The position numbers were made by a program, and so were the translations under genes. Under the pieces are notes generated by a model. The model saw nothing but the letters and a program-made list of their open reading frames with translations. It did not search any database and was not told the origin of the DNA. A stretch of DNA of 64,000 bases from Hungatella sp. (GTDB lineage: Bacteria; Bacillota; Clostridia; Lachnospirales; Lachnospiraceae): contig JAAWBS010000027.1 of the NCBI GenBank assembly GCA_022792815.1, forward strand, positions 1 through 64,000, given 5' to 3'. Shown piece after piece: positions 49,668 through 59,660 of this stretch (position 1 is its first letter; each line of letters starts with the position of its first letter).

Positions 49668-50647
49668 GTGGTTCCGCCGTAGGCATAGCTGACCGGAAGA
49701 CATACCAGAGGCGGCCTGACTGCCATGGCTTCCTGGAGAAGCAGTTCCACACACATCTGGGCGATTTCCCGGGTGGGCTGTACGATGGTGGAACAGAGGT
49801 AATCCTCCTCTCCCAGGATTCGGGCGCCGTCATAACCGATGACCTGCGCCTCCTCGGGAACCCGGACGCCCATGTCCTTAAGCATGCGGATGATCTGGTA
49901 GGCGAGACGGTCCGTGACACAGAAGAAACCGTCCAGGTCCAGTTTGCCCTGGTGGGTATGGTCCGAAAGAAAGCTCCGAAACTCCTCCAGAGAATCGCCG
50001 TCTTCCAGGATCTTCATGGTGTAAGACAGATTTCTGGCCAGGCATCCGTTTTCAAATCCGGCCTTTCTCTTGTTGGGCTCGTTGGTCAGGGAGGAGCCGA
50101 TTCGAAGAAAGGCCACATTGCGGCACCCCAGATCTGCCAGTTTTTCGGCAGCCATCTGACCTCCGGCGAAATTATCGCTGGCAACGCAGGGGATCTGAGG
50201 GCCTAAGGAGCGGTCGATAGATACAAAAGGGGTATTGGGCTCGATAACCAGATGAGGGTTGTAGGTCAGGCCGATGATTCCGTCTACCTTGTTCTGCTGG
50301 GCCATGGTGATGTATTCCTGCTCGGCTCCGGACTGATAGTCTGTACAGCACAGAAGCATCCGATATTTCTTCTTTAATAAGGCCAGATTGATCTGATACA
50401 CGAGGTCGGCAAAAAAGGGAGTCCGCGTGTTGGGGATCAGCAGGGCCACAGTGTAGGTTCTGCTTGCCTTCAGTCCCTGGGCATAACTGTTGACCTGGTA
50501 ATTCAGCCGTTCTATGGCAGCTTCCACCCGCTGTCGGTAGGATTCTCCTACAGGCAGTCCGTTGACGACTTTGGAGACTGTACCCAGCGCCACGCCGGCT
50601 TCCCGCGCCACGTCCTTCATGGTGGGGGTCGTATGTTCTTTTTTCAT
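49655..50647 (-). CDS. LacI-family repressor of the fructan operon
   Basis: 330 aa. HTH at residues 8-60 (TMKDVAREAGVALGTVSKVV), then the periplasmic-binding-like core. Divergent from the ABC/GH32 operon. Two AACGTT-centred sites flank the divergent promoters, so it probably represses that operon until a fructan-derived sugar is present. Confidence 0.88.
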   Translation of the reverse strand: MKKEHTTPTMKDVAREAGVALGTVSKVVNGLPVGESYRQRVEAAIERLNYQVNSYAQGLKASRTYTVALLIPNTRTPFFADLVYQINLALLKKKYRMLLCCTDYQSGAEQEYITMAQQNKVDGIIGLTYNPHLVIEPNTPFVSIDRSLGPQIPCVASDNFAGGQMAAEKLADLGCRNVAFLRIGSSLTNEPNKRKAGFENGCLARNLSYTMKILEDGDSLEEFRSFLSDHTHQGKLDLDGFFCVTDRLAYQIIRMLKDMGVRVPEEAQVIGYDGARILGEEDYLCSTIVQPTREIAQMCVELLLQEAMAVRPPLVCLPVSYAYGGTTKEG

Positions 50648-50767
50648 AGAAATTCCTTTTCCGCCCTCTGAGGGGCCGTATTCACGTTTTTTGTGACTTC
50701 TAAGATCCCAAAATCACCTGCAGGTCGATTTGCGTCTGATTCAAGACTCTTTGATTCTGATATCACC

Positions 50768-50796
50768 ATTATAGTTCGATTTATGTTATTTGTAAA
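50768..50796 (-). promoter_or_regulatory. Promoter of the LacI gene
   Basis: Minus strand TTTACA (50796-50791), 17-bp spacer, TATAAT (50773-50768). The first operator-like site lies just upstream of its -35. Confidence 0.65.
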
Positions 50797-50808
50797 GCTA
50801 AAATTTCA

Positions 50809-50820
50809 TGAAACGTTACA
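50809..50820. promoter_or_regulatory. LacI operator-like site 1
   Basis: TGAAACGTTACA matches the palindrome TGAAACGTTTCA at eleven of twelve bases. It lies between the divergent promoters, next to the LacI -35. Confidence 0.55.
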
Positions 50821-50917
50821 CGTTGCAAACAATGTAATAATATACAAAAAAATGATTGTATACTTGGATAAAATCAATAAAAATCCAAAAAATGCAATGC
50901 GATTTGGGAAAAATATC

Positions 50918-50946
50918 TTGACACATGCAGAGAATAGTGGTATTGT
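50918..50946 (+). promoter_or_regulatory. Promoter of the fructan ABC/GH32 operon
   Basis: TTGACA (50918-50923), 17-bp spacer, TATTGT (50941-50946). An operator-like site begins 15 bases downstream. The 411-bp region 50648-51058 is otherwise AT-rich without genes. Confidence 0.7.
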
Positions 50947-50960
50947 TAATGCATGTTAAA

Positions 50961-50972
50961 AATAACGTTTCA
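50961..50972. promoter_or_regulatory. LacI operator-like site 2
   Basis: AATAACGTTTCA, the reverse of TGAAACGTTATT, sits just after the start point of the operon, where a repressor would block transcription. Confidence 0.5.
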
Positions 50973-51058
50973 CAAAAAGAGATAAAGATTCATGAAACTT
51001 AAATGGAAGCCTACACCGGAAAACAAGCCGGTCCACCAGGAGGGAAGGAGAGCGTGGG

Positions 51059-52027
51059 ATGAATAAGCGGAGAGCGGCGGCAGCGCGGGGGAACACACAG
51101 AGGACGGGCCATATGGTTCTTAGAGCGGGGGAGAAGTCATTGAGGCAGAGAATCCTGTCCAATTGGCAGCTGTATGCCATGCTGGCCATACCGGTTTTGT
51201 TGACAGTTATCTATAAGTACATACCCATGTACGGGATCCAGATGGCCTTTCGGAATTATAAGGCCAGCCGGGGGATGTGGGGAAGTGAATGGGTGGGACT
51301 GAAGTGGTTTCAGAGATTTTTCGGTTCTCCCAACTGTTTTCGGATGATCAAGAACACCTTGGTGTTAAGCTTCTACAGCCTGCTGTGGAGTTTTCCGATT
51401 CCGGTGATCCTGGCGCTGATGATCAATCAGCTAAGGTTTAAGAGGTTCAAAAGGACCGTTCAGACCGTGCTCTACGCACCTCATTTTATCTCGGTTATGG
51501 TGGTGTGCGGTATGATCCGAATATTTCTCAGCCCATCCGGCGGCCTCATCAACCTCCTTTTGGGAAGCAGCGTAGACTTTTTGTCCGAGGCCTCGGCTTT
51601 TCGAACGATCTATATCGCCTCCTCCATCTGGCAGGACGCAGGCTGGGGGATCATCGTCTACATGGCGACCCTGTCAAGCATCGATACCTCCCAGTACGAG
51701 GCGGCCAAAATCGACGGAGCTTCCATGTTTCAGAGGATTCGGTATATCGATGTGCCGGAGCTGATCCCGACGGTAGTCCTGATGCTGATTATGAGCGCAG
51801 GCAGCCTGATGAATGTGGGATTTGAGAAAGTCTGGCTGCTGCAGACGGATCTGAATAAGGCGGCCAGCGATGTCATCGCCGTATATGTGTATCAGCAGGG
51901 GATTGAGAATGCAAAATACAGTTATTCCACGGCAGTGGGCCTGTTCAACACAGTGGTCAATGTGATTCTGCTGATCGCAGTCAACCGGATATCCAAAAAG
52001 ATATCCGAGGACGTGAGCTTTATCTAG
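51059..52027 (+). CDS. ABC sugar permease, LplB type
   Basis: 322 aa, six membrane helices. YIPMYGIQMAFRNYK and the EAA loop YEAAKIDGASMFQRIRYIDV mark the polysaccharide/oligosaccharide permeases. No ATPase is encoded here; a shared MsmK-type ATPase elsewhere is likely. Confidence 0.88.
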   Translation: MNKRRAAAARGNTQRTGHMVLRAGEKSLRQRILSNWQLYAMLAIPVLLTVIYKYIPMYGIQMAFRNYKASRGMWGSEWVGLKWFQRFFGSPNCFRMIKNTLVLSFYSLLWSFPIPVILALMINQLRFKRFKRTVQTVLYAPHFISVMVVCGMIRIFLSPSGGLINLLLGSSVDFLSEASAFRTIYIASSIWQDAGWGIIVYMATLSSIDTSQYEAAKIDGASMFQRIRYIDVPELIPTVVLMLIMSAGSLMNVGFEKVWLLQTDLNKAASDVIAVYVYQQGIENAKYSYSTAVGLFNTVVNVILLIAVNRISKKISEDVSFI

Positions 52028-52042
52028 GAGAGGGGGATCAAT

Positions 52043-52948
52043 ATGAACGAAGCAGTAAAGTCCCACGGTACCGGAGGCTTTTCGGAGAAAACCAGCGACA
52101 TGATTCTTGTGGTGCTGTGCAGCGCCATCGTCCTGGTCGTGGCCTATCCGCTGTTCTATGTGCTGGTGGCCTCGGTGTCCAACCCATATGATGTGTATGC
52201 AGGCAAGACCTTTCTTTTTCCCAGCCAATTTACTCTGGACGGCTACAAGGCGGTATTTGCAGACGACGGGATTCTGTCCGGATATGCCAACAGCATCCGG
52301 TATACGGTGATCGGCACGGCATTTTCCGTCATCATGATCTATCTGACCGCTTATCCCTTAAGCAGGAGGGATCTGCCGGGGAGGAAGTTTTTCAGTATTT
52401 TCTTTATCGTAACCATGTATTTCGGCGGCGGCCTCATCCCCACGTACCTGACAGTAAAACAGACGGGCCTGATCGACAATATCTGGTCCCTGTTTCTTCC
52501 CGGCGGAGTGGCAGTGGGCAACATGATCATTGTGCGGAACTATTTTGAGAACAGTATCCCCAAGGAGATGATCGAGGCGGCAGAGATCGACGGAGCCTCC
52601 AAGTGGACTACATTTATCAGGATTGTAGTACCCTTGAGCCGTTCCATCATGGCCGTGGTGGTGGTGTTCAGTATGGTGGCTTACTGGAACGACTGGTTTA
52701 CATCCATGATCTATCTCGGCTCCGACAAGGCGCCGCTGCCGCTGATCCTTAGAAATATTCTGATCAAAAGCTCCGCCAGCGCCAGCCAGGCCAGTACCAT
52801 CTCGGGAGGGTACGCGGAGCTGAACAAGCTGACAGAGATGATAAAATTTTCATCAATTATCGTGGCGGCGGCCCCCATGCTCATCATCTATCCCTTTGTT
52901 CAGAAATATTTTGAAAAAGGATTTATGGCCGGGGCGGTGAAGGGATAA
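52043..52948 (+). CDS. ABC sugar permease, LplC type
   Basis: 301 aa. The EAA loop MIEAAEIDGASKWTTFIRIV and the ending YFEKGFMAGAVKG are typical of the second permease. It is followed at once by the binding-protein frame. Confidence 0.88.
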   Translation: MNEAVKSHGTGGFSEKTSDMILVVLCSAIVLVVAYPLFYVLVASVSNPYDVYAGKTFLFPSQFTLDGYKAVFADDGILSGYANSIRYTVIGTAFSVIMIYLTAYPLSRRDLPGRKFFSIFFIVTMYFGGGLIPTYLTVKQTGLIDNIWSLFLPGGVAVGNMIIVRNYFENSIPKEMIEAAEIDGASKWTTFIRIVVPLSRSIMAVVVVFSMVAYWNDWFTSMIYLGSDKAPLPLILRNILIKSSASASQASTISGGYAELNKLTEMIKFSSIIVAAAPMLIIYPFVQKYFEKGFMAGAVKG

Positions 52949-52975
52949 ATGAGAGATCACAAGTGGAGGTTGGAG

Positions 52976-54637
52976 ATGAACAGTATAAGGATAGGGAGAA
53001 CATTATGGTTCGGTGCAGCGGTTTCGGTTCTGGGGCTGACCGGGTGTTTTAAGAGCAATATCGTGAAGCCGGAGCCGGGAGTGGTCAATGAGGATGTGTC
53101 TCAGACGGAGTTTTCCGTTATGGGAGGAATCAGCGCCTTAAGCCGCGGATATGACAACAATGAGGTACTGCAGAAATTGCAGCAGGATGCGGGAATCGGG
53201 ATCACCTGGAAATGTATGAGCGATTCTCTGAAGGAGCAGGTCAATATCCGAATCGCAGGGGGAGACATGCCGGATGCGTTTTTGGGAGTCAATTTTACCA
53301 ACTATGAGCTGGCTATCTACGGGGATGACGGGACCTTTATCGATCTGACTCCCTATCTGACCGAAGAGTACATGCCCAATCTGACCCGGATTCTCGATGA
53401 GAATCCGGATATCAGAAGCGCCATCACCATGAGTGACGGATGTATCTACGGGCTGCCGTCGGGGGAGAAGATGGGGACGGCCGGCATCGGCAGGGAAGAG
53501 GATTACAGCATCTACACCATCCCCCAGTTCAGCATGATCAACAAGGCATGGCTGGACGAGTTGGGGCTTGAGGTCCCGACTACCCTGGATGAGCTCCACA
53601 CGGCGCTGAAGGCATTTGCGGACCATGATATGAGCGCCTCTTATTACGGCAATGCGGCCGGAAGCACCATCCCCATGAGCACGGGATTCGATGAATGGTG
53701 CTGGGGGCAGAATATTTTCTATGCAGGATTTGGGTTTACCAACTGGCCCAACGATGTGTGCAAGGATCTGACCCTGAGGCCGGACGGAACCTGTGAATTT
53801 GTGTGCGCCACGGATCAATACCGGGAGGCGGTCACCTATTTTCACGACTGGTTTGCAGAGGGGCTGATGGACCCGGAGATGTTCAGCCAGTCTGACACCC
53901 AGCTGATCGCCAAGTGTTCTCAGGGATATGTGGGAGTGTCCACCTGGTGGTATATCGAGGAGCTGATGGGGGATTATGCCAAAGACTACGTGTTTCTCCC
54001 TGTTCTGGACGGACCGGACGGGACTCACCATGTGACGGTGAGAACGGGAGGCGGGATAAGCGGAGGCAATTTGAGTGTCACCAGCAGTTGTAAAAGTCCC
54101 GTTAATCTGTTAAAATTTTTTGATCAGTGGTATGCGCCGGAGACGGTGATGCAGCTGCAGTACGGCCCCATCGGCGTGTATTTTACGGAACAGGACCAGA
54201 ACGGGGTGTGGCAGAGCATCACGGATGAGGCCAGCAGGGCCGGCTACGGCAAGAGCGCCGGGGAACTGAAGGGGGAGTATGAGGTCTATGGCCCCAAGCT
54301 GATCTTGAGCCATTACTATGAGTCTGTCTTCAAGATGGAGGACCGGGCCATCGAGAGGCTGACGGATCTGTACGATTTCTGGATGCCCTATGTGGATTCT
54401 GCTGCCGCTTATCCGGTGGACTGTGTATTTACAGATGACGAGTTGGATCTGATCGACCAGTACAAGACGGATTTCGAGAACACAGTGGCAGAGCAGGAGG
54501 GGCTTTGGCTGAAAGAGGGAGGCCCTACGGATCAGGAGTGGCAGGCTTATTTGACGAAGCTGACAGACAAGTGCGGCATGGAGAAATTGCTGGAGGCTTA
54601 CCAGGCGGCATGGGAGAGGTATGAGGGGCATCGGTGA
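52976..54637 (+). CDS. Extracellular sugar-binding lipoprotein, LplA type
   Basis: 553 aa from ATG 52976, which follows GGAGG; ATG 52949 directly after the previous stop would add nine residues. Lipobox LTGC precedes the binding fold (ISALSRGYDNNEVLQKL). It is the large family 1 type used for oligo- and polysaccharides. Confidence 0.85.
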   Translation: MNSIRIGRTLWFGAAVSVLGLTGCFKSNIVKPEPGVVNEDVSQTEFSVMGGISALSRGYDNNEVLQKLQQDAGIGITWKCMSDSLKEQVNIRIAGGDMPDAFLGVNFTNYELAIYGDDGTFIDLTPYLTEEYMPNLTRILDENPDIRSAITMSDGCIYGLPSGEKMGTAGIGREEDYSIYTIPQFSMINKAWLDELGLEVPTTLDELHTALKAFADHDMSASYYGNAAGSTIPMSTGFDEWCWGQNIFYAGFGFTNWPNDVCKDLTLRPDGTCEFVCATDQYREAVTYFHDWFAEGLMDPEMFSQSDTQLIAKCSQGYVGVSTWWYIEELMGDYAKDYVFLPVLDGPDGTHHVTVRTGGGISGGNLSVTSSCKSPVNLLKFFDQWYAPETVMQLQYGPIGVYFTEQDQNGVWQSITDEASRAGYGKSAGELKGEYEVYGPKLILSHYYESVFKMEDRAIERLTDLYDFWMPYVDSAAAYPVDCVFTDDELDLIDQYKTDFENTVAEQEGLWLKEGGPTDQEWQAYLTKLTDKCGMEKLLEAYQAAWERYEGHR

Positions 54638-54676
54638 GAGACCGCTCCGATGAAAAGAAAAAAGGAGGATGTGAGG

Positions 54677-56161
54677 ATGACAAGCCAGGCTTTGCGGGAT
54701 GCAAGAAAGTATGAAGAAGTGACGGGACAGCAGATCGTGGATGAGGAAAGGCCAAGATTCCATCTCAGCGCCCGGGTCGGCTGGATGAATGACCCCAATG
54801 GATTCTCGTTTTATCAGGGGCAATATCATCTGTTCTATCAGTATCACCCCTATGATTCCCACTGGGGCCCCATGCACTGGGGGCATGCGGTGTCCCGGGA
54901 CCTGCTTGTCTGGGAGTATCTTCCGGCGGCGCTGGCACCGGACGCCCTCTATGACCGTGACGGCTGTTTTTCCGGCAGTGCAGTGGAGCTGGATGACAAA
55001 AGACAGCTTCTCATGTACACCGGTGTGGTGAAGGAGCCCTGCCCGGAAGGCGGGACCAGAGAGGTTCAGACCCAGTGTATCGCCATCGGCGACGGGACGG
55101 ATTATGACAAGTGTCTGGAGAATCCTGTTTTGACAAGGGCAGATCTGCCGGAGGGAGGAAGCCCCTTTGATTTCAGGGATCCCAAGATGTGGAGGGAGGA
55201 TGACGGCACCTTTGGGTGCGTGGTGGGAAACTGCACGGAGGACAGGGACGGACGGGTCCTGGAGTATCGAAGCGGGGACGGCATCCACTGGTCCTTTGAG
55301 AGGATTTTGGCGGAGAATCGGGGGCGGTTCGGGAAGATGTGGGAGTGCCCGGATTTCTTCCGACTGGACGGAAAGGACGTGCTGATCGTAAGCCCTCAGG
55401 ACATGCTGCCTAGGGGGATGGAGTATGACAACGGCAACGGCACGCTTTGCCTGATCGGGGGGCGGGATCTGAAGACCGGGAAGTTTGTGGAGGAGGCGGA
55501 CCAGGCCGTTGATTACGGCATCGATTTCTATGCGCCCCAGACGCTCCTGGCTCCGGACGGCAGAAGGATCATGATCGGCTGGATGCAGAACTGGGATACC
55601 TGCAACATGAGATGGGAGGAAAAGCCCTGGTTTGGCCAGATGAGCCTGCCCAGAGAGCTTTCCATAAAGGAGGGACGCCTGTATCAGCAGCCTGTAAGAG
55701 AGCTGGAGGCTCTGCGGAGGGACAGGAGGGAGTACCGGCAGGTTTTGGTAAACGGGGAGAGGCGGCTAGAGGGTATCTGCGGAAGAATTATCGACATGGA
55801 GATTGTCGTCCGACCGGCGGATAAAGGGGACATGTATCACAAATTTGCCGTCCGGTTTGCGGGAAATGAGCGGTTTCACACGGCCGTCAGCTTCCGCCCC
55901 CACGAGAATACAGTTAAGCTGGACCGAAAATTTTCCGGTTCTCCCAGGGCGATCCTTCATCAGCGCCGCTGTCGGGTGGACAGCCGAGGCGGGGAATTGA
56001 AAGTGCGGCTGATCCTGGACCGGTTCAGCGCGGAGGTGTTCGTCAATGACGGGGAACAGGTGATGACAGCCACCATCTATACGGAGCCGGGGGCGGATGG
56101 GATTACCTTTTTTGCCGACGGGGAGGCTGTGATGGATGTGGTAAGGTATGGGCTGGGTTAA
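54677..56161 (+). CDS. GH32 beta-fructosidase (sucrose/fructan hydrolase)
   Basis: 494 aa. GWMNDPNG (nucleophile Asp), FRDPKMW (transition-state Asp) and WECPDFF (acid/base Glu) are intact. A beta-sandwich domain follows. No signal peptide, so it cleaves imported sucrose or fructooligosaccharide. ATG 54677 lies eight bases after AAAGGAGG; an earlier ATG at 54650 lacks spacing. Confidence 0.9.
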   Translation: MTSQALRDARKYEEVTGQQIVDEERPRFHLSARVGWMNDPNGFSFYQGQYHLFYQYHPYDSHWGPMHWGHAVSRDLLVWEYLPAALAPDALYDRDGCFSGSAVELDDKRQLLMYTGVVKEPCPEGGTREVQTQCIAIGDGTDYDKCLENPVLTRADLPEGGSPFDFRDPKMWREDDGTFGCVVGNCTEDRDGRVLEYRSGDGIHWSFERILAENRGRFGKMWECPDFFRLDGKDVLIVSPQDMLPRGMEYDNGNGTLCLIGGRDLKTGKFVEEADQAVDYGIDFYAPQTLLAPDGRRIMIGWMQNWDTCNMRWEEKPWFGQMSLPRELSIKEGRLYQQPVRELEALRRDRREYRQVLVNGERRLEGICGRIIDMEIVVRPADKGDMYHKFAVRFAGNERFHTAVSFRPHENTVKLDRKFSGSPRAILHQRRCRVDSRGGELKVRLILDRFSAEVFVNDGEQVMTATIYTEPGADGITFFADGEAVMDVVRYGLG

Positions 56162-56283
56162 ATGATCTGTAAAAAAAGAGAATCACTGGAAATGGATATC
56201 CATAGTGAGGAATAATTTGGAAGATAAAAGTGGCCAAAGAGTAATAATAGTTACCGACTTGGCTGCTTTTGATTCCATGATAA

Positions 56284-57000
56284 TTATTTACCGGTGAGAA
56301 AAATATAGTTGAATAGCATGTCTCTGTCTCCAAAGCATTCAATGATATTGTCAGTATCTAAAATAATATCATCAAAAATTATTTCGCCAGTACCATTATT
56401 TACCAGTTTGGCCGTAAGCCAGTTTGACTCCTCCACAAAAAAAGCATCTCCTCCTTTTTCTTTGAGGGTTTCTTCATTATAAGGCATATATTCAATCAGC
56501 TGCATTAATTCTTCATCATTATTAACATATTTTTTTAGTTCATTAAAAACATTATTACTATTAAGTTCCAACACAACATGAAAGTTTCTGTATAATACCC
56601 CTTTAATATTTCCCGCAGCATAAAGCAGGAACCCGAACTCATCAAAATTCATGGATCCTATAAATCCATAATACCAAATAGATTTTTCACAATTATTATA
56701 GACCATATCTCTGTTAAAATGGACATCAACATCGTGTTGAAAATTCCTGACGATAGTTTGTGTTACTCTTGGATTCAATTTAAACTCCTTTCCTTTTAAA
56801 TCAGGATTATACATAAATAATTCGATAATATCTATTTCCATAGCATCACAAATTTTTATTACATATTCGATCGTTGGGCAGCTCTCTCCTCTCTCGATTC
56901 TGCCGTAATATTTTTCGTTGATATTTGCTTTTGAGGCCAGTTCCTCCTGGGTCATGTGCAGATATTGTCTGTATCTTCTTATTCTCTTTGACACATCCAT
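56284..57000 (-). CDS. XRE-type regulator of the restriction-modification island
   Basis: 238 aa. HTH at residues 1-65 (RIRRYRQYLHMTQEELASKA, IERGESCPTIEYVIKICD); the remaining 170 residues match no domain I recognise. Very AT-rich compared with neighbours, a sign of transfer. It is divergent from the nuclease gene and could act as its controller, though it is much larger than typical C proteins. Confidence 0.7.
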   Translation of the reverse strand: MDVSKRIRRYRQYLHMTQEELASKANINEKYYGRIERGESCPTIEYVIKICDAMEIDIIELFMYNPDLKGKEFKLNPRVTQTIVRNFQHDVDVHFNRDMVYNNCEKSIWYYGFIGSMNFDEFGFLLYAAGNIKGVLYRNFHVVLELNSNNVFNELKKYVNNDEELMQLIEYMPYNEETLKEKGGDAFFVEESNWLTAKLVNNGTGEIIFDDIILDTDNIIECFGDRDMLFNYIFLTGK

Positions 57001-57023
57001 GTACTATTCTTCTCCTTATGAGT

Positions 57024-57039
57024 ACCGCATATATACGGT
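57024..57039. promoter_or_regulatory. Palindrome between the XRE and nuclease genes
   Basis: ACCGCATATATACGGT has perfect ACCG/CGGT arms around an AT core. Nearby GTGT (57037-57040 region) and ACAC repeats add a second dyad. Likely operator for the XRE protein. Confidence 0.5.
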
Positions 57040-57101
57040 GTAAATAATTATAACACTGGTGTAGACTACCTGTAAAGTTCTTTTCTAAGGAGGAAACCGG
57101 T

Positions 57102-58496
57102 ATGGATACTTTATGGATTTTAACAGAGGAGCGCCCGAAATCGTCTGTTGTCAGTGATATCGTAAAATTGTATCACAGAGATTTTTCAGGGGGCGTTGAA
57201 CCATTTGACGAGAAGCAGGTAAGAATAAAACCTGTATTTAAAAGCGGCATCTTCCAATTTCGGTATATTGTGGAAGGAATCAGCATCAGAGGCGTTCAGG
57301 ACATCATCATAAAGATTGTGAGCGGAAGTTCCAGCTTCTTTGATTTCCTTGTATTCCTGCAGGAAAACGAGCCGTCAGAAAATCAAAGAGGAAATCTTTT
57401 AATGGCAGTTGAGGAAACGAAAACCAACGATGATGAGTCCCGCAACACAGCCGTATATCAAAGGGCATCCAAGTTTGTTTTTATCGACGCTTTTTACGAT
57501 CATGTAAAGTTATATATGCTTTACAATGATGAATTAGAAGCACGGGAATATAAAAGACCAAGTGACACCAGTATTTTCGGAACTAATATGCTGCTCACAT
57601 TAAATGTGGAGATTGTCGGAAAGGACACATCGCGGTGGTTCCGGAAATTTGACGACATAAAGGATTTGATTCGGTTCAAATCTGCAATGAGGATGCCTCC
57701 TGTCGGAAATACCCCCATAAATATTACGCAATATGAAGACAGAATTGAAATATCCGGCAGACTTTCCAAACCTTTGGCTGCCGGAAACATCGGCCATGAT
57801 CCCAATATCGGCGCGCTCTCGCTTATTTCAAAGGGACTGCGCGTTCTGGGCTGGGACAAACGTATTGTGATAACCATGCATGGAGTGTCACAGTCTTATG
57901 TGGACAGAACACGCGGAAAGAATAAATTTTTGTACATCTGCAAGATGCTGGGAATAGAACTTGAGGGAATCGACATTCCTGACCGTGTTTCTCTGCCGGA
58001 GAACTATTGGCACTACGAGAAAAGTTCTGAAAAGACAGCCTCCATATTGCTTCACATGACAGGGGAATATTATGGTCTTCGGGGAATCTATCAGAATCAT
58101 GCAGGATGCGAGAGAGGATATTTTAAGACAATTGTCAATGGGCTGATAGCACTTCCAAAGAGAGATAAGTATGGGGAAGTTCTCTATATTCCGGATCTGA
58201 TTCTCCATGATCCCAAAAGCAATGTGATCATTCTGGTTGAGGGAAAGAAACTGTCGACGCTGCAGGACGGGATTGATGAAATAAAATGGTATGACAGCAT
58301 CGAAGATGAATACATACGTCCCTGTTATCCGGGATGCAGCGTATATCGATGCGTAAGTATCTTTGGAGGAAATCGTCTGACGCTTCCTCACCCAAAAGTA
58401 ATTCTCTATTTAAGTGAAACGGGCCGGGTTATCATAAATTCCACAGCGCCCCAATGTATTAAGGAGGCTTTTCGGGCGGAAGGAGTGAGCCTGTAA
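57102..58496 (+). CDS. Putative type II restriction endonuclease (PD-(D/E)XK)
   Basis: 464 aa. Near the C-terminus, YIPDLILHDPKSNVIILVEG followed by KK is a PD...EGK nuclease motif; a second acidic motif, EETKT, occurs near residue 107. AAGGAGG precedes ATG 57102. It faces three methyltransferase genes on the other strand. Recognition sequence unknown. Confidence 0.7.
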   Translation: MDTLWILTEERPKSSVVSDIVKLYHRDFSGGVEPFDEKQVRIKPVFKSGIFQFRYIVEGISIRGVQDIIIKIVSGSSSFFDFLVFLQENEPSENQRGNLLMAVEETKTNDDESRNTAVYQRASKFVFIDAFYDHVKLYMLYNDELEAREYKRPSDTSIFGTNMLLTLNVEIVGKDTSRWFRKFDDIKDLIRFKSAMRMPPVGNTPINITQYEDRIEISGRLSKPLAAGNIGHDPNIGALSLISKGLRVLGWDKRIVITMHGVSQSYVDRTRGKNKFLYICKMLGIELEGIDIPDRVSLPENYWHYEKSSEKTASILLHMTGEYYGLRGIYQNHAGCERGYFKTIVNGLIALPKRDKYGEVLYIPDLILHDPKSNVIILVEGKKLSTLQDGIDEIKWYDSIEDEYIRPCYPGCSVYRCVSIFGGNRLTLPHPKVILYLSETGRVIINSTAPQCIKEAFRAEGVSL

Positions 58497-58520
58497 ATTT
58501 ACAGAAAAGAGAAATCCTGT

Positions 58521-59660
58521 CTAAGGCTTCTCTTTTCTGAAAACCAAAATATACTGATGAATCTGGTTGGCCACGAATGCAAAGGGATAACCGTAGGGAA
58601 AAAGCTTGGTGGTCTGATCTGCCCATATTTTCAGGCCCTTATAGTGGAGGCAATCGATCTCGTTGAGCTTGTCAATGATTTGGGCATGCAGCAGATTTGT
58701 CTCTTTTTTGCTGGGCTGCAGGTCCTTGATAAATATTACAATATGTCCCCTTCTTTTTACATATGGAAGGACAAGCTCCACAGATCTTTTCAGTTTTTCG
58801 AAAAAGACATGGAGGTCAACGTTGCCCAAGTCCCTGTCGCTGTCAGTAAAGGGAGTGGCCGTATTGCCGTACTTTTCAATGTCAGCACCTGTTTTTTCAC
58901 GGCTCATCATATTCCCATAGGGGGGATCAATGAGAACCAGACTGATTTTCTCGTCACCGATTAAATCTGCCATTTCTGACTGGTCAGAAAGGATCTCCAG
59001 ACAATCGCCGGCTCTGCAGCTGAATTCGGGGCATTTGATCTCTGCTGCCGCCATTTGATAAGCTTTAATATATTCGGGGTTCAGCTCGATGCCGGACGCA
59101 CGCCGGTTGCACAGTCCGGCACCTAACAGGGAACCTCCGACGCCCATGAAATAATCAAAAACAATCTCGTTTTCTTTGGTGAAGAATTCGATGATATCCC
59201 GCATTAACTGAGGCGGCTTTGGCGTGGGGTGAATTTTTCGTATTTTATGGGCGTAAGAGTCTTTTCCGTTTGTCGAGTAAGCCGTATTGATTACTGAATT
59301 TATAAAGTGGGTCCATGCTTTTCCTGTCAGATGGTTGAGAGTGTTATTCAGCTGATATCTCCTTCCATCCGGGAAGATAACCGTCTGCCCGGCATTCCCC
59401 AGAATCCGGGCTTCCTCCAGATTGTCAATAATCCAGCGGGGAAGATTTTTTGAATCATATTCCGGGTAAACCTTTAAAAATGGTTCTGCCGCGTTGTATT
59501 GCTCGTCAATAACGGGCTGAGATTCTTTTATCAGCCTCTTAATAATCTTTGACAGTTCGGCCTCTGCTTCTGCGATCTTTTCATCCGGGTTTTCAACCCC
59601 GGCTTCCGATAATGTCTGTCTGAGCCTGGAGGTATTTAAAAAAGACATAGCTGCTGACAT
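58521..59660 (-). CDS. DNA methyltransferase with permuted motifs
   Basis: 379 aa. HPTPKPPQLMRDIIEFF and FDYFMGVGGSLLGAG (SAM loop) come before LIDPPYGNM (catalytic DPPY), so the order is SAM motif then catalytic motif. N4-cytosine or N6-adenine methylation is possible. The start overlaps the end of the Dam-type gene by 25 bases; ATG 59648 is an alternative. Confidence 0.78.
   Translation of the reverse strand: MSAAMSFLNTSRLRQTLSEAGVENPDEKIAEAEAELSKIIKRLIKESQPVIDEQYNAAEPFLKVYPEYDSKNLPRWIIDNLEEARILGNAGQTVIFPDGRRYQLNNTLNHLTGKAWTHFINSVINTAYSTNGKDSYAHKIRKIHPTPKPPQLMRDIIEFFTKENEIVFDYFMGVGGSLLGAGLCNRRASGIELNPEYIKAYQMAAAEIKCPEFSCRAGDCLEILSDQSEMADLIGDEKISLVLIDPPYGNMMSREKTGADIEKYGNTATPFTDSDRDLGNVDLHVFFEKLKRSVELVLPYVKRRGHIVIFIKDLQPSKKETNLLHAQIIDKLNEIDCLHYKGLKIWADQTTKLFPYGYPFAFVANQIHQYILVFRKEKP

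Noticed and set aside
54110-55288. 392-codon minus-strand frame
   Set aside because: Antisense to the sugar-binding lipoprotein and GH32 genes, both with clear motifs.
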